From contig CAVIQK010000013.1 in assembly GCA_963644945.1 (NCBI GenBank), forward strand, positions 1 through 25,869: a stretch of DNA of 25,869 bases, in the 5' to 3' direction. The notes beneath the pieces were generated by a model. The model saw nothing but the letters and a program-made list of their open reading frames with translations, was not told where the DNA came from and made no database searches. The position numbers and the translations under genes were made by a program. This stretch comes from CAVIQK01 sp963644945. Its GTDB lineage: Bacteria > Bacillota > Clostridia > Christensenellales > DTU072. Below are positions 1 to 6,467 of this stretch, one piece after another (within the stretch, counting starts at the first letter, position 1; the number at the start of each line of letters is the position of its first letter).

Positions 1-55
1 GAGCGATTCACTCGTAATGAATAGGTCGAGGGTTCGAATCCCCCTATCAGCTCCA
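1..55 (+). tRNA. tRNA-Thr(CGU), 5' part outside the window
   Basis: This is the 3' portion of a tRNA that enters from the left edge. The anticodon stem ATTCA/TGAAT (6-10 and 18-22) encloses the loop CTCGTAA, giving anticodon CGT, which reads the Thr codon ACG. The T-loop TTCGAAT is at 33-39, the 3' acceptor strand TATCAGC at 45-51, discriminator T at 52 and an encoded CCA at 53-55. The T-stem GAGGG/CCCCC has an A-C mismatch at its second pair. The acceptor and D arms lie outside the window, so completeness cannot be judged. Confidence 0.9.
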
Positions 56-63
56 AGTAAACA

Positions 64-102
64 AAAACGAACCCTAGAGCAATCAAAGGTTCGTTTTATT
101 TT
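64..102 (+). terminator. Intrinsic terminator of tRNA-Thr
   Basis: A perfect 10-bp stem, AAAACGAACC (64-73) with GGTTCGTTTT (88-97), is followed by a T-rich tail. It lies directly behind the tRNA CCA end. Confidence 0.85.
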
Positions 103-154
103 AGATTGAATTTATTTTCAAATCACAGCAATTTACGTGCTACCAAAATAATTA

Positions 155-206
155 TTCTCGTAAAAACATATAGAAATTACGAGAAAAACAAAAATAGTAC
201 GAGAAA
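155..206. repeat. CGAGAA inverted and direct repeat cluster
   Basis: TTCTCGTAA (155-163) and TTACGAGAA (177-185) form a perfect 9-bp inverted repeat. A further copy of TACGAGAAA (198-206) is a direct repeat 20 bp, about two helical turns, from the copy at 178-186. The cluster lies in the gap between the tRNA-Thr terminator and the convergent glycosyltransferase terminator. No gene in this window starts beside it, so it is not obviously a promoter operator. It may be a protein-binding array or a degenerate bidirectional hairpin. Confidence 0.4.
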
Positions 207-221
207 GATTTGAAAATTCCT

Positions 222-255
222 AAAAAAAGAGTCCCGTCGCAAAGAACAAGACTCT
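222..255 (-). terminator. Intrinsic terminator of the glycosyltransferase gene
   Basis: Read on the minus strand, AGAGTC (255-250) pairs with GACTCT (233-228) and is followed by a run of seven T. It sits 23 bases beyond the stop codon of the minus-strand glycosyltransferase. Confidence 0.85.
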
Positions 256-278
256 CAAAATTTTCCGTTAAATTTTCA

Positions 279-1559
279 TTACTTCGAAAACTTCTTTTTC
301 AAATTGTTAAGTTTTCGCCATTGCCAATTTTTTGTAGATACAATGCCGAGCGCATCACGATCAAGCACCAATTCGCAAGGATTGTTATAATCTCTAACGA
401 CATATTTAGTACGGTCCTCCGCAAGAATTTCCTTATACACATCGACCATATAATCAATGCATTTTTCCAAGGAAAAACGCTTCGCAAATTCCGCATACTT
501 CGGCTTATACTCTTGATGCACAGCCTCGTTTTCTATCCAATAATCAATGGCACTTGCAAGACTTTTCGCATTACCCTTTTTGAAAATAGAATGTTTTGTC
601 AACGAAAATTGTTTGGTTGCACACATAGGCGCATCGCTAATAATCGGCACCGTTCCGCACCCGATCGCTTCTAGACACGAAATAGATTCCGTCTCCACAT
701 CGCTTGCTTGAACAAAAAGATACGAAGAATTAAGCAGTTCGACAAGTTGATCTTGCGACTTGAACACAATATTGAGATTTACTCCGAGTTTTTTGGCAAG
801 CCCCTCATAAAACTCTTGTTTGGGACCTTTTCCGGCAAGCACAAGTGCAATCTTATCTTTATGCTTACTTTTGGCCACTGCCTCGATAATGAGATCTTGT
901 CTCTTTTCCTCCGTCAGCCTTCCCACCGACGTAACGACGATTTTCCCTTGGAAATCTTCATCCGTTTTGAAATTTTCAAGCGGACGGAACTTGTCGTCAT
1001 AACCGTTAGAAACAATACGAAGATTTTGAGCATAGAGATGCCCGATAAGAGTAGAGGCAATTCGCCTTGACGGACAGTGAATATCTGTTATCCACTCCGG
1101 CTTATAATGATAAAGTTTCAAAAATTCGTACATTGCAGGAGTAGCCCCGACAATATATTTCATTTTGGCGTTGTAAGTTATATTTTCCGCCGACACGTGG
1201 TAGCACCCAAGCACCGCCTTGCCCAGTTCTTTTGCAATTCTTGCGCAGTGCGTCCCAAGGAAAAACGGCATATAAATATGGACCAAATCGACATCCGCAA
1301 GTGCCGCTCTAATCTTATCGTCGTCGGGAGAAGCCAGCCAAGCGTGTTGCTCCTCAATAACTTTTTGATAAATAGGAACCTGTTTTACAGGAAAATCAAT
1401 GAGTTCTACGTCGAGATCTTCGGTTTCTGCCATCGCATCGGTACACAATACCTTTACGCCGATCCCTCTCTTAATAAGCCCTTCTACAAGGTGCCTAGCC
1501 GACATGGACGTGCCGTTGCCTTTGTCATGGAATATATCAATTACAATCGCTATTTTCAT
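279..1559 (-). CDS. Glycosyltransferase family 4 (GT-B fold)
   Basis: This is probably a cytoplasmic or membrane-associated GT4 enzyme that moves a sugar from a nucleotide-sugar donor to an acceptor I cannot name. The N-terminal strand MKIAIVIDIF with the following G-N-G-T-S loop is the usual GT4 start. The C-terminal donor domain carries VTSVGRLTEEKRQDL and an E-x7-E element (ETESISCLE) followed by AIGCGTVPI. Relatives include 1,2-diacylglycerol 3-glucosyltransferases of Bacillota, so a glycolipid role is possible but unproven. I start at 1559 because the fold begins there. An in-frame ATG at 1586 would add nine residues but lies inside the spacer of a good promoter. It is the only gene on the minus strand and is monocistronic, diverging from the fucosidase. 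The family call is firm; the substrate is open. Confidence 0.85.
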   Translation of the reverse strand: MKIAIVIDIFHDKGNGTSMSARHLVEGLIKRGIGVKVLCTDAMAETEDLDVELIDFPVKQVPIYQKVIEEQHAWLASPDDDKIRAALADVDLVHIYMPFFLGTHCARIAKELGKAVLGCYHVSAENITYNAKMKYIVGATPAMYEFLKLYHYKPEWITDIHCPSRRIASTLIGHLYAQNLRIVSNGYDDKFRPLENFKTDEDFQGKIVVTSVGRLTEEKRQDLIIEAVAKSKHKDKIALVLAGKGPKQEFYEGLAKKLGVNLNIVFKSQDQLVELLNSSYLFVQASDVETESISCLEAIGCGTVPIISDAPMCATKQFSLTKHSIFKKGNAKSLASAIDYWIENEAVHQEYKPKYAEFAKRFSLEKCIDYMVDVYKEILAEDRTKYVVRDYNNPCELVLDRDALGIVSTKNWQWRKLNNLKKKFSK

Positions 1560-1565
1560 ACTAAA

Positions 1566-1594
1566 ATTGTCACCGATTTTTGTCATTTTGTCAA
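1566..1594 (-). promoter_or_regulatory. Promoter of the glycosyltransferase gene, possibly leaderless
   Basis: On the minus strand a perfect -35 TTGACA (1594-1589) is followed after exactly 17 bp by GACAAT (1571-1566), a 4/6 match to the -10 consensus. The -10 ends six bases before the ATG at 1559, so the predicted transcript starts at or next to the start codon. A GGTGA upstream (1574-1570) could instead act as a weak, over-distant Shine-Dalgarno if transcription starts further out. Confidence 0.5.
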
Positions 1595-1704
1595 GCTATA
1601 ATTGCTTTTACTTAAAACCCGCTTTTACAAAAAGGAAACTCCCCGAATAATAAGGACAAAAGTTTACCCAAAACAAAAACAAATCTAGTTTCTTATGCCT
1701 CATG

Positions 1705-1735
1705 TATTTATTTGAAAACATAAATATGTTATAAT
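1705..1735 (+). promoter_or_regulatory. Fucosidase promoter with extended -10 and palindrome
   Basis: An extended -10, TG-T-TATAAT, lies at 1727-1735, about 32 bases upstream of the fucosidase ATG. No good -35 hexamer sits at 17 bp; the slot holds TTTATT. That region is covered by the inverted repeat TATTTAT (1705-1711) and ATAAATA (1720-1726), a plausible operator. Confidence 0.5.
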
Positions 1736-1766
1736 TTATTAAAATTCAAATAAAGAGTGATTCTAT

Positions 1767-2963
1767 ATGGAAGATTATGTTGCGAGATTCGAAAAATTAG
1801 GTTTTGGAATGATGGTCCACTTCGGCATATATAGCATACTCGGTCGAGGCGAGTGGTGTTCGAAGTTTAGCGAAAAAACCGAAAAAGAAAAATACAAATC
1901 ACTTCTTTCAAAATTTGTCGTGTCCAAAGATTGGGCAAAAGATTTGGTCAAAACGGCAAAAGATTCCGGATGCAAATATATCACGTTGACCACCCGCCAC
2001 CACGACGGATTTTCGCTTTACGACACTCTAGGACTCAGCGACTTCGACGTAATGCACTCTAAATGCGGAAGAGATTTGATAAAAGAATTTGTTGACGAAT
2101 GCAACAAACAAGGCATCATGCCCGTATTTTATCACACCCTTTTGGATTGGCACAGTAGGGAATATGACAACGATTTCCCGAGTTACATTGATTTTCTAGA
2201 AAAAAGCCTAAAACTTCTCGCCACCAACTACGGCAAAATAGGCGGTTTTTGGTTTGACGGAATGTGGGACAAACCTACTGCCGATTGGCAAGAAAACAGA
2301 TTATACAAAATGCTCAAAGACTTACAACCGGAAGCCATGATTATCAACAATACGGGACTTTCTTCCATGGGAGAACTCGGCAACGACCTACTTGACGGAG
2401 TCACCTTCGAAAGAGGCAAACCCCACGCTCTCCCCACCACAAAACACATTGCCGGAGAAATGTGCCAAATACTCAACGACCATTGGGGATATGCCGAAGA
2501 CGATTGCAACTATAAATCGGTAAAGAGTCTTATCGAAGATCTTGTAGATTCCCGAAAATACAACTGCAATTTTCTCCTAAACGTAGGTCTTACGGGACAA
2601 GGCAGAATAAAAGAAATAGATAGATGCATATTCCGAGAAATAGGCAAATGGATCAAAATCAACAAAGACTTTATCTACTCGGCAAAATCTTGCGACCTAA
2701 CAGCCGAAAATGCCGACATTTTATATGACGGCAAATATTATTATGCGGTTATCAAAAATGTCCCGATGTCGGCAGATCCCAATGTTTCCCTAAAACAAGA
2801 CACCAAGTCCGTCAAAATAAATACCGAACAAAAAGTTTCCGACCTTATTTGGCTAGACGATGCCACCCCCGTAAGCATCCAAAACAATATTTTCGAAGTA
2901 TCCCCCTTCCCTTACGGCACCAGTCTTACCACACGTGTCGCCCGCTTCACCCTCATGGAGTAA
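1767..2963 (+). CDS. Alpha-L-fucosidase, GH29 family
   Basis: It is predicted to be a retaining glycoside hydrolase that releases terminal alpha-L-fucose from glycans. GH29 hallmarks appear in order: GMMVHFGIYS (residues 14-23), the strand and loop YITLTTRHHDGFSLYD (71-86), MPVFYHTLLDWH (118-129), and GGFWFDGMWD (159-168), whose Asp164 fits the catalytic nucleophile. The acid/base residue cannot be assigned by eye. At 398 residues it is compact: a catalytic barrel plus a short C-terminal beta region. There is no signal peptide, so it should act in the cytoplasm on imported fucosylated oligosaccharides. The RBS is weak (AAGAGTG). A WYL regulator follows 62 bases later with its own promoter, and no dedicated sugar importer is adjacent. 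Family membership is confident; linkage preference is unknown. Confidence 0.92.
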   Translation: MEDYVARFEKLGFGMMVHFGIYSILGRGEWCSKFSEKTEKEKYKSLLSKFVVSKDWAKDLVKTAKDSGCKYITLTTRHHDGFSLYDTLGLSDFDVMHSKCGRDLIKEFVDECNKQGIMPVFYHTLLDWHSREYDNDFPSYIDFLEKSLKLLATNYGKIGGFWFDGMWDKPTADWQENRLYKMLKDLQPEAMIINNTGLSSMGELGNDLLDGVTFERGKPHALPTTKHIAGEMCQILNDHWGYAEDDCNYKSVKSLIEDLVDSRKYNCNFLLNVGLTGQGRIKEIDRCIFREIGKWIKINKDFIYSAKSCDLTAENADILYDGKYYYAVIKNVPMSADPNVSLKQDTKSVKINTEQKVSDLIWLDDATPVSIQNNIFEVSPFPYGTSLTTRVARFTLME

Positions 2964-2968
2964 CCCCC

Positions 2969-2997
2969 TTGATTTACCGACCAATATAGCGTATATT
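2969..2997 (+). promoter_or_regulatory. Promoter of the WYL regulator gene
   Basis: TTGATT (2969-2974) and TATATT (2992-2997) are separated by 17 bp, followed by RBS AAAGGAG (3013-3019) and the ATG at 3026. Short inverted arms AGCG (2988-2991) and CGCT (3006-3009) bracket the -10 and start site. They could be an autoregulatory operator, but the symmetry is weak. Confidence 0.55.
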
Positions 2998-3025
2998 TAT
3001 AGTATCGCTCGCAAAGGAGACTTAT

Positions 3026-4048
3026 ATGAACGAAAGTTTGGAAGCCAAAAAATTATTGATTATTCGCATATTGCAAATTCTAGAAAATTACAGCGACAGC
3101 GACCACCCTCTAAAACAAGAGGACATAATCAAAAAGTTATATTCGGACTACGGCATCGAAGCCGAAAGAAAATCAATCGGCAGAAATATCACTCTTTTGC
3201 AAGAGATGTTCGATCGTGATTCCACCGACAAAACAGCCACCGCAATAGCGATAGAATCGGACAAAAGGCGTGGCACCTATATCGACAAACGGCTTTTCGA
3301 AGACGTCGAACTCCGCCTACTTATCGACAGTGTCCTTGCGAATAGACACATTTCCGAGTCCCACTCCCGAGATCTCATCGAAAAGTTAGAAACCCTTTCC
3401 AACAAATATTTCAAAAAGAACATAAAGCACATTTGCACCATAAAAGACTGGGGCAAAACCGATAGCACCTTACTTTTCTACAACATTGAATTGATAGACG
3501 AAGCGATAGAAAGAAACCGCCAAATCACTTTTGACTACAACAAATACGGCGCCGACAAAAAACTACACAAGACATCTTCGGCCGTCGTAAGCCCCTACCA
3601 ACTCCTCATCCACAATCAGCACTATTACCTTGTCATGTTCAACGAAAAGCATCAAACCGTCGGGCATTACAGAATAGACAAAATATCCAATATCAAAATA
3701 ACCGACACCCCCTCTACACCGCTTAAAAGTATAAAAGGACAAGAAAGAGGCATCGACTACAAAAAATACACCACGTCCCTTCCCTACATGTTCACCGATC
3801 CCGTCGAACAAATCACCCTAATTTGCGAAGAATTTCTCATCGACCAAGTAATCGATTGGTTTGGAAAGAACATCGATATTTTAGACATCGGTGGCGGAAA
3901 ATACGAAATAACATTGACGTCAAGCCCCAATGCCATGGAATATTGGGCAATGCAGTACATGAAAGGCGTAGAAATAAAGTCACCCCTTACCCTTCGAGAA
4001 AAAATCAAAAAAAATCTCTCGGACGCAACAGCCAAATATAGCAAATAA
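3026..4048 (+). CDS. WYL-domain transcriptional regulator
   Basis: This is a cytoplasmic DNA-binding regulator of the HTH-WYL-WCX type. Residues about 5-75 form a winged helix-turn-helix (LLIIRILQILENYS, then ERKSIGRNITLLQEMF). A WYL domain follows at about 150-240, recognisable from VVSPYQLLIHNQHYYLVMFN and GHYRIDKISNI. The C-terminal part (about 250-340) fits the WCX extension. WYL domains are thought to bind ligands such as nucleic-acid fragments or small molecules; nothing here identifies the ligand. The 340-residue length is typical. It lies immediately downstream of the fucosidase, so control of fucosidase expression is a reasonable guess but not shown. A strong AAAGGAG RBS supports the start, and a clear terminator ends the unit. 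Confidence 0.88.
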   Translation: MNESLEAKKLLIIRILQILENYSDSDHPLKQEDIIKKLYSDYGIEAERKSIGRNITLLQEMFDRDSTDKTATAIAIESDKRRGTYIDKRLFEDVELRLLIDSVLANRHISESHSRDLIEKLETLSNKYFKKNIKHICTIKDWGKTDSTLLFYNIELIDEAIERNRQITFDYNKYGADKKLHKTSSAVVSPYQLLIHNQHYYLVMFNEKHQTVGHYRIDKISNIKITDTPSTPLKSIKGQERGIDYKKYTTSLPYMFTDPVEQITLICEEFLIDQVIDWFGKNIDILDIGGGKYEITLTSSPNAMEYWAMQYMKGVEIKSPLTLREKIKKNLSDATAKYSK

Positions 4049-4057
4049 AATTCCCCG

Positions 4058-4093
4058 ACCCCTTTGAAGAAGACCATCCCAAAGGGGTTTTTT
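4058..4093 (+). terminator. Intrinsic terminator after the WYL regulator
   Basis: The stem ACCCCTTTG (4058-4066) pairs with CAAAGGGGT (4080-4088) and is followed by a T run. Confidence 0.9.
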
Positions 4094-4119
4094 ATAAATT
4101 TTTTCAAATTCTTTTTTTT

Positions 4120-4154
4120 ATGTCCCAAAAAAGTCCCATGTTGATTGTTATTAT
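4120..4154 (+). promoter_or_regulatory. Shared promoter element, copy 1
   Basis: ATGTCCC (4120-4126) and GTCCCATG (4133-4140) place two GTCCCA half-sites 11 bp apart. TATTAT, a -10-like hexamer, lies at 4149-4154. There is no sigma-A-like -35 (the slot reads CAAAAA). The same arrangement recurs exactly 513 bp downstream in front of the next small gene, with 19 of 21 bases identical across the half-site block. Confidence 0.6.
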
Positions 4155-4187
4155 TAGGATAGAAACAAAACTCAACGGGAGAAAACA

Positions 4188-4514
4188 ATGAGTATTTACA
4201 TTTCAAATCACGCTAGCGCCAGACTCAAAGAGCGTGTAGGCATAAAAGGAGCCAAAGAGAAAGAAAACTACGTACGGAAAGCCTATTTCGAAGGCAAAAG
4301 AGAAGACGATTGCACCGGCATTTCGCTAAAACACATCAAGAAACACAAAAAAGCCGAATTCGAGGCAAGAGAATTAGTCCTCTACCAAGATCAAATTTTC
4401 GTCTTTGAAGACCAAGGTTTAATTACGGTTTTGTCTATAGACAAAAAATATGCCAAAAACATGAACAAAAATCGTTGCAAACAGAAAAAACACAACAAAT
4501 ATATAACAGAATAG
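4188..4514 (+). CDS. Small basic protein, possibly DUF4258-like (RelE/BrnT-type fold)
   Basis: This is a 108-residue, lysine-rich soluble protein. The opening YISNHASARLKERVGI resembles the start of DUF4258 and related mRNA-interferase-fold proteins (a conserved H-A-x-x-R-x-x-E-R-x-G pattern), and the later ELVLYQDQIFVFEDQ and LITVLSIDKKY look like the central beta-sheet strands. I infer that similarity from pattern only. No antitoxin-like partner is fused or overlapping, so a toxin role is not supported. The tail from about residue 90 is strongly basic. The gene has its own upstream element, an RBS (CGGGAG) and a terminator, so it is a single-gene unit. It could also be a phage-remnant protein. 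Confidence 0.65.
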   Translation: MSIYISNHASARLKERVGIKGAKEKENYVRKAYFEGKREDDCTGISLKHIKKHKKAEFEARELVLYQDQIFVFEDQGLITVLSIDKKYAKNMNKNRCKQKKHNKYITE

Positions 4515-4538
4515 AAGGAAGGACAAAGGGGGATGGAG

Positions 4539-4579
4539 TCTCCTTTTGTGGTCGCTTGACTGCAAAAGGAGATTTTTTT
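4539..4579 (+). terminator. Intrinsic terminator after the small basic protein gene
   Basis: A perfect 10-bp stem, TCTCCTTTTG (4539-4548) with CAAAAGGAGA (4563-4572), is followed by seven T. Confidence 0.92.
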
Positions 4580-4632
4580 ATACGATTTTATCGGGGAAAA
4601 CCCCATTAAAAAACAATTTTTACAAAGCCTAA

Positions 4633-4667
4633 ATGTCCCAAAAATGTCGCATGACAAACCTTATAAT
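4633..4667 (+). promoter_or_regulatory. Shared promoter element, copy 2
   Basis: ATGTCCC (4633-4639) and GTCGCATG (4646-4653) are followed by a perfect -10, TATAAT (4662-4667). Spacing is identical to copy 1 at every position. The -10 is about 30 bases upstream of the small membrane protein ATG, which fits a promoter. Confidence 0.62.
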
Positions 4668-4696
4668 AAAGGTACAAAAAAGAAGAGGAACAAGAA

Positions 4697-4885
4697 ATGA
4701 GCGAACTTATCAAAACGGTAAGACAAGGAATCGGCGACTACATGATAGCGATTTTAATTTTTACAATACTTCTAGGCATCTTTGCGGCGCTGTGGTGCAT
4801 TATAGTCAAAGTCACAGAAAATTACCGCATCAAGGCAAGAGTAAAAGTCCCAAAACTTCCCCACGAAAAAAATAGACAAAAATGA
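4697..4885 (+). CDS. Small single-pass membrane protein
   Basis: This 62-residue protein has one clear hydrophobic segment, about residues 16-38 (MIAILIFTILLGIFAALWCI), followed by a basic tail rich in K and R, so the C-terminus should be cytoplasmic. I do not recognise a family. The start is supported by AGAGGAAC upstream and by the promoter element 30 bases away. An overlapping ORF in another frame from 4633 begins inside the promoter and is rejected. A gap of about 50 bases with a separate promoter isolates it from the MFS gene. Sharing its promoter element with the preceding small gene suggests co-regulation. Confidence 0.7.
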   Translation: MSELIKTVRQGIGDYMIAILIFTILLGIFAALWCIIVKVTENYRIKARVKVPKLPHEKNRQK

Positions 4886-4891
4886 TGACTA

Positions 4892-4920
4892 TTTACAATC
4901 ACCGCTTGAAAGTCTATACT
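4892..4920 (+). promoter_or_regulatory. Promoter of the MFS transporter gene
   Basis: TTTACA (4892-4897) and TATACT (4915-4920) are 17 bp apart, followed by the RBS AAGAGGTG (4925-4932) before the ATG at 4937. Confidence 0.7.
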
Positions 4921-4936
4921 TATTAAGAGGTGTATT

Positions 4937-6322
4937 ATGAATAACAATCAAAAAACATCAAAATCTACTCCGCTCGGCATTAGAGTCTGGCTCTCCGCAA
5001 TAATTTTCGGTCTTGTCGGACAAATCGCATGGGTGGTAGAAAATATGTATTTTGCCACATTTGCCCAAGACATATTCGCCAACATCGATAGACATGACCT
5101 TGGCTACATTGTGACCACACTCATGGTAATTCTTTCGGCGCTTACCGCTACAATTACCACAATTTTTGCAGGAGGTCTTTGCGACAAAGTCGGCAAAAGA
5201 AAACCCTTCATAGCCTTTGGCTACATCGTATGGGGCTTTACGATAATGATTTTCTCATTCATCCCCATGCGCCCGACCGGCTCCATGATATTAGGATCAG
5301 CCGTCCTTCTCATCTTATTTGACTGCATAATGACGCTTGCCGGCTCCACCTCCAACGATACCGCCTTCAATGCCTATATAGCAGACGTCAGCGACGAAAC
5401 CAACCGAGGAAAACTCAATGCCATTCTTTCGGTCCTTCCCGTCTTTGCCGTAGTAATAGTTTTTGTCGGACTAGGCGGACTCTACAACAGCCAAAACCAA
5501 AGCAATTTTCTATTTTTCGTAGTGCTAGGAGCCATCCCGATAGTAGCCGGCATCCTTGCGATATTCACCCTAAAAGACTCCCCCAATATTCAAAAAACCA
5601 CAGGGGACAACTACCTAAAAGATACTTTTTACGGTTTCTCCAAAACCGTCGTCAAACAAAACAAACTACTCTACATAACCCTTATTGCCTATTGCATAGT
5701 GGCAGTATCCCAACAAACATTTTTCTCATACCTTATCAATTTCGTTCAAGTCACGTTAGGTTACGGCGACGGCTTTATTTTACCTATGGCAATTGTCATA
5801 GTAGGCTCTGCCGTCCTTACAGGAGTTGTCGGAATATTCTTTGACAAAGTCGGAAGAAAACACTTTTATTTCCCCCTTCTCATAGGAGTAATTTTAGGTT
5901 GTCTTTCCTTTTATTTGACTAAATTTATAGAAAAGGGCATCGGCAAAGACTTACTTGTATATTTTGGCGGAATAATCATGATGGGATCCATTTTGTCGCT
6001 CACAGGGGCGCTAAACTCGACTTTTCAAGATAATATCCCGTCAGGTTGCGAAGGACGTTTTCAAGGTGTTCGCATGTGCTTTACCGTTCTTATTCCTATG
6101 ATTATAGGCCCCATAGTTTCGCTAATCATCGGACTTGACGCAATGGGCATCAACGACGCCCAAGGCTTTACCCCACCGCATGCAATATTCTTGGCAGCCT
6201 CGATAATTGCCCTTCTCGGTTTTATCCCCCTTTATTTTGTCCGCAAATCTTCAAAAGAAACCGTCCGAAAAGTAGAACAGAATGAAGAAACTTCCAAAAA
6301 AGACCAAGCCGAACAAGAATAA
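4937..6322 (+). CDS. MFS / GPH-like sugar:cation symporter family transporter
   Basis: This is an inner-membrane secondary transporter of 461 residues with about twelve hydrophobic segments. The loop GGLCDKVGKRKPFIAFGY between predicted helices 2 and 3 is the D-x-x-G-x-R-K-P signature common to MFS and GPH/SLC45-like carriers, and FFDKVGRKHFYFP gives the corresponding loop in the second half. The N-terminus is short and polar, and the C-terminal tail is highly charged (K/E/Q). Substrate cannot be read from sequence. Nearby fucosidase and glycogen genes make a carbohydrate plausible, but the gene has its own promoter and terminator, so context is weak. The start is fixed by a strong RBS five bases upstream. 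Confidence 0.85.
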   Translation: MNNNQKTSKSTPLGIRVWLSAIIFGLVGQIAWVVENMYFATFAQDIFANIDRHDLGYIVTTLMVILSALTATITTIFAGGLCDKVGKRKPFIAFGYIVWGFTIMIFSFIPMRPTGSMILGSAVLLILFDCIMTLAGSTSNDTAFNAYIADVSDETNRGKLNAILSVLPVFAVVIVFVGLGGLYNSQNQSNFLFFVVLGAIPIVAGILAIFTLKDSPNIQKTTGDNYLKDTFYGFSKTVVKQNKLLYITLIAYCIVAVSQQTFFSYLINFVQVTLGYGDGFILPMAIVIVGSAVLTGVVGIFFDKVGRKHFYFPLLIGVILGCLSFYLTKFIEKGIGKDLLVYFGGIIMMGSILSLTGALNSTFQDNIPSGCEGRFQGVRMCFTVLIPMIIGPIVSLIIGLDAMGINDAQGFTPPHAIFLAASIIALLGFIPLYFVRKSSKETVRKVEQNEETSKKDQAEQE

Positions 6323-6347
6323 AAGAAGAATAAATCTCAATAGAAAG

Positions 6348-6373
6348 ACACTCGCAAAGAGTGTTTTTCTTTT
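6348..6373 (+). terminator. Intrinsic terminator after the MFS gene
   Basis: The stem ACACTC (6348-6353) pairs with GAGTGT (6359-6364), with a five-base loop and a T-rich tail. Confidence 0.85.
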
Positions 6374-6395
6374 ATGTTGCAATAATTTAAGGGTG

Positions 6396-6424
6396 TTGAC
6401 AATTTGACGTTATTATAATATCAT
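6396..6424 (+). promoter_or_regulatory. Promoter(s) of the lipoprotein gene
   Basis: A perfect TTGACA (6396-6401) is 17 bp from TATCAT (6419-6424). An overlapping pair, TTGACG (6404-6409) and TATATA (6427-6432), also has 17-bp spacing. Two shifted promoters may overlap here. The RBS GGTGGAGG lies at 6456-6463. Confidence 0.65.
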
Positions 6425-6467
6425 AATATATAGCAATTTTACGGACATTGATTCCGGTGGAGGCTAT

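Noticed and set aside
210..1650. Plus-strand ORFs across the glycosyltransferase gene
   Set aside because: They are shadows of the minus-strand GT4 gene, with no RBS and no recognisable domains.
4591..4602. GGGGAAAACCCC mini-hairpin
   Set aside because: The stem is only 4 bp with no T run on the plus strand; the real terminator is the 10-bp hairpin just upstream.
4633..4875. 80-codon plus-strand ORF overlapping the small membrane protein
   Set aside because: It starts inside the promoter element and its composition is highly basic without structure; the 4697 frame has the RBS and a clear TM helix.
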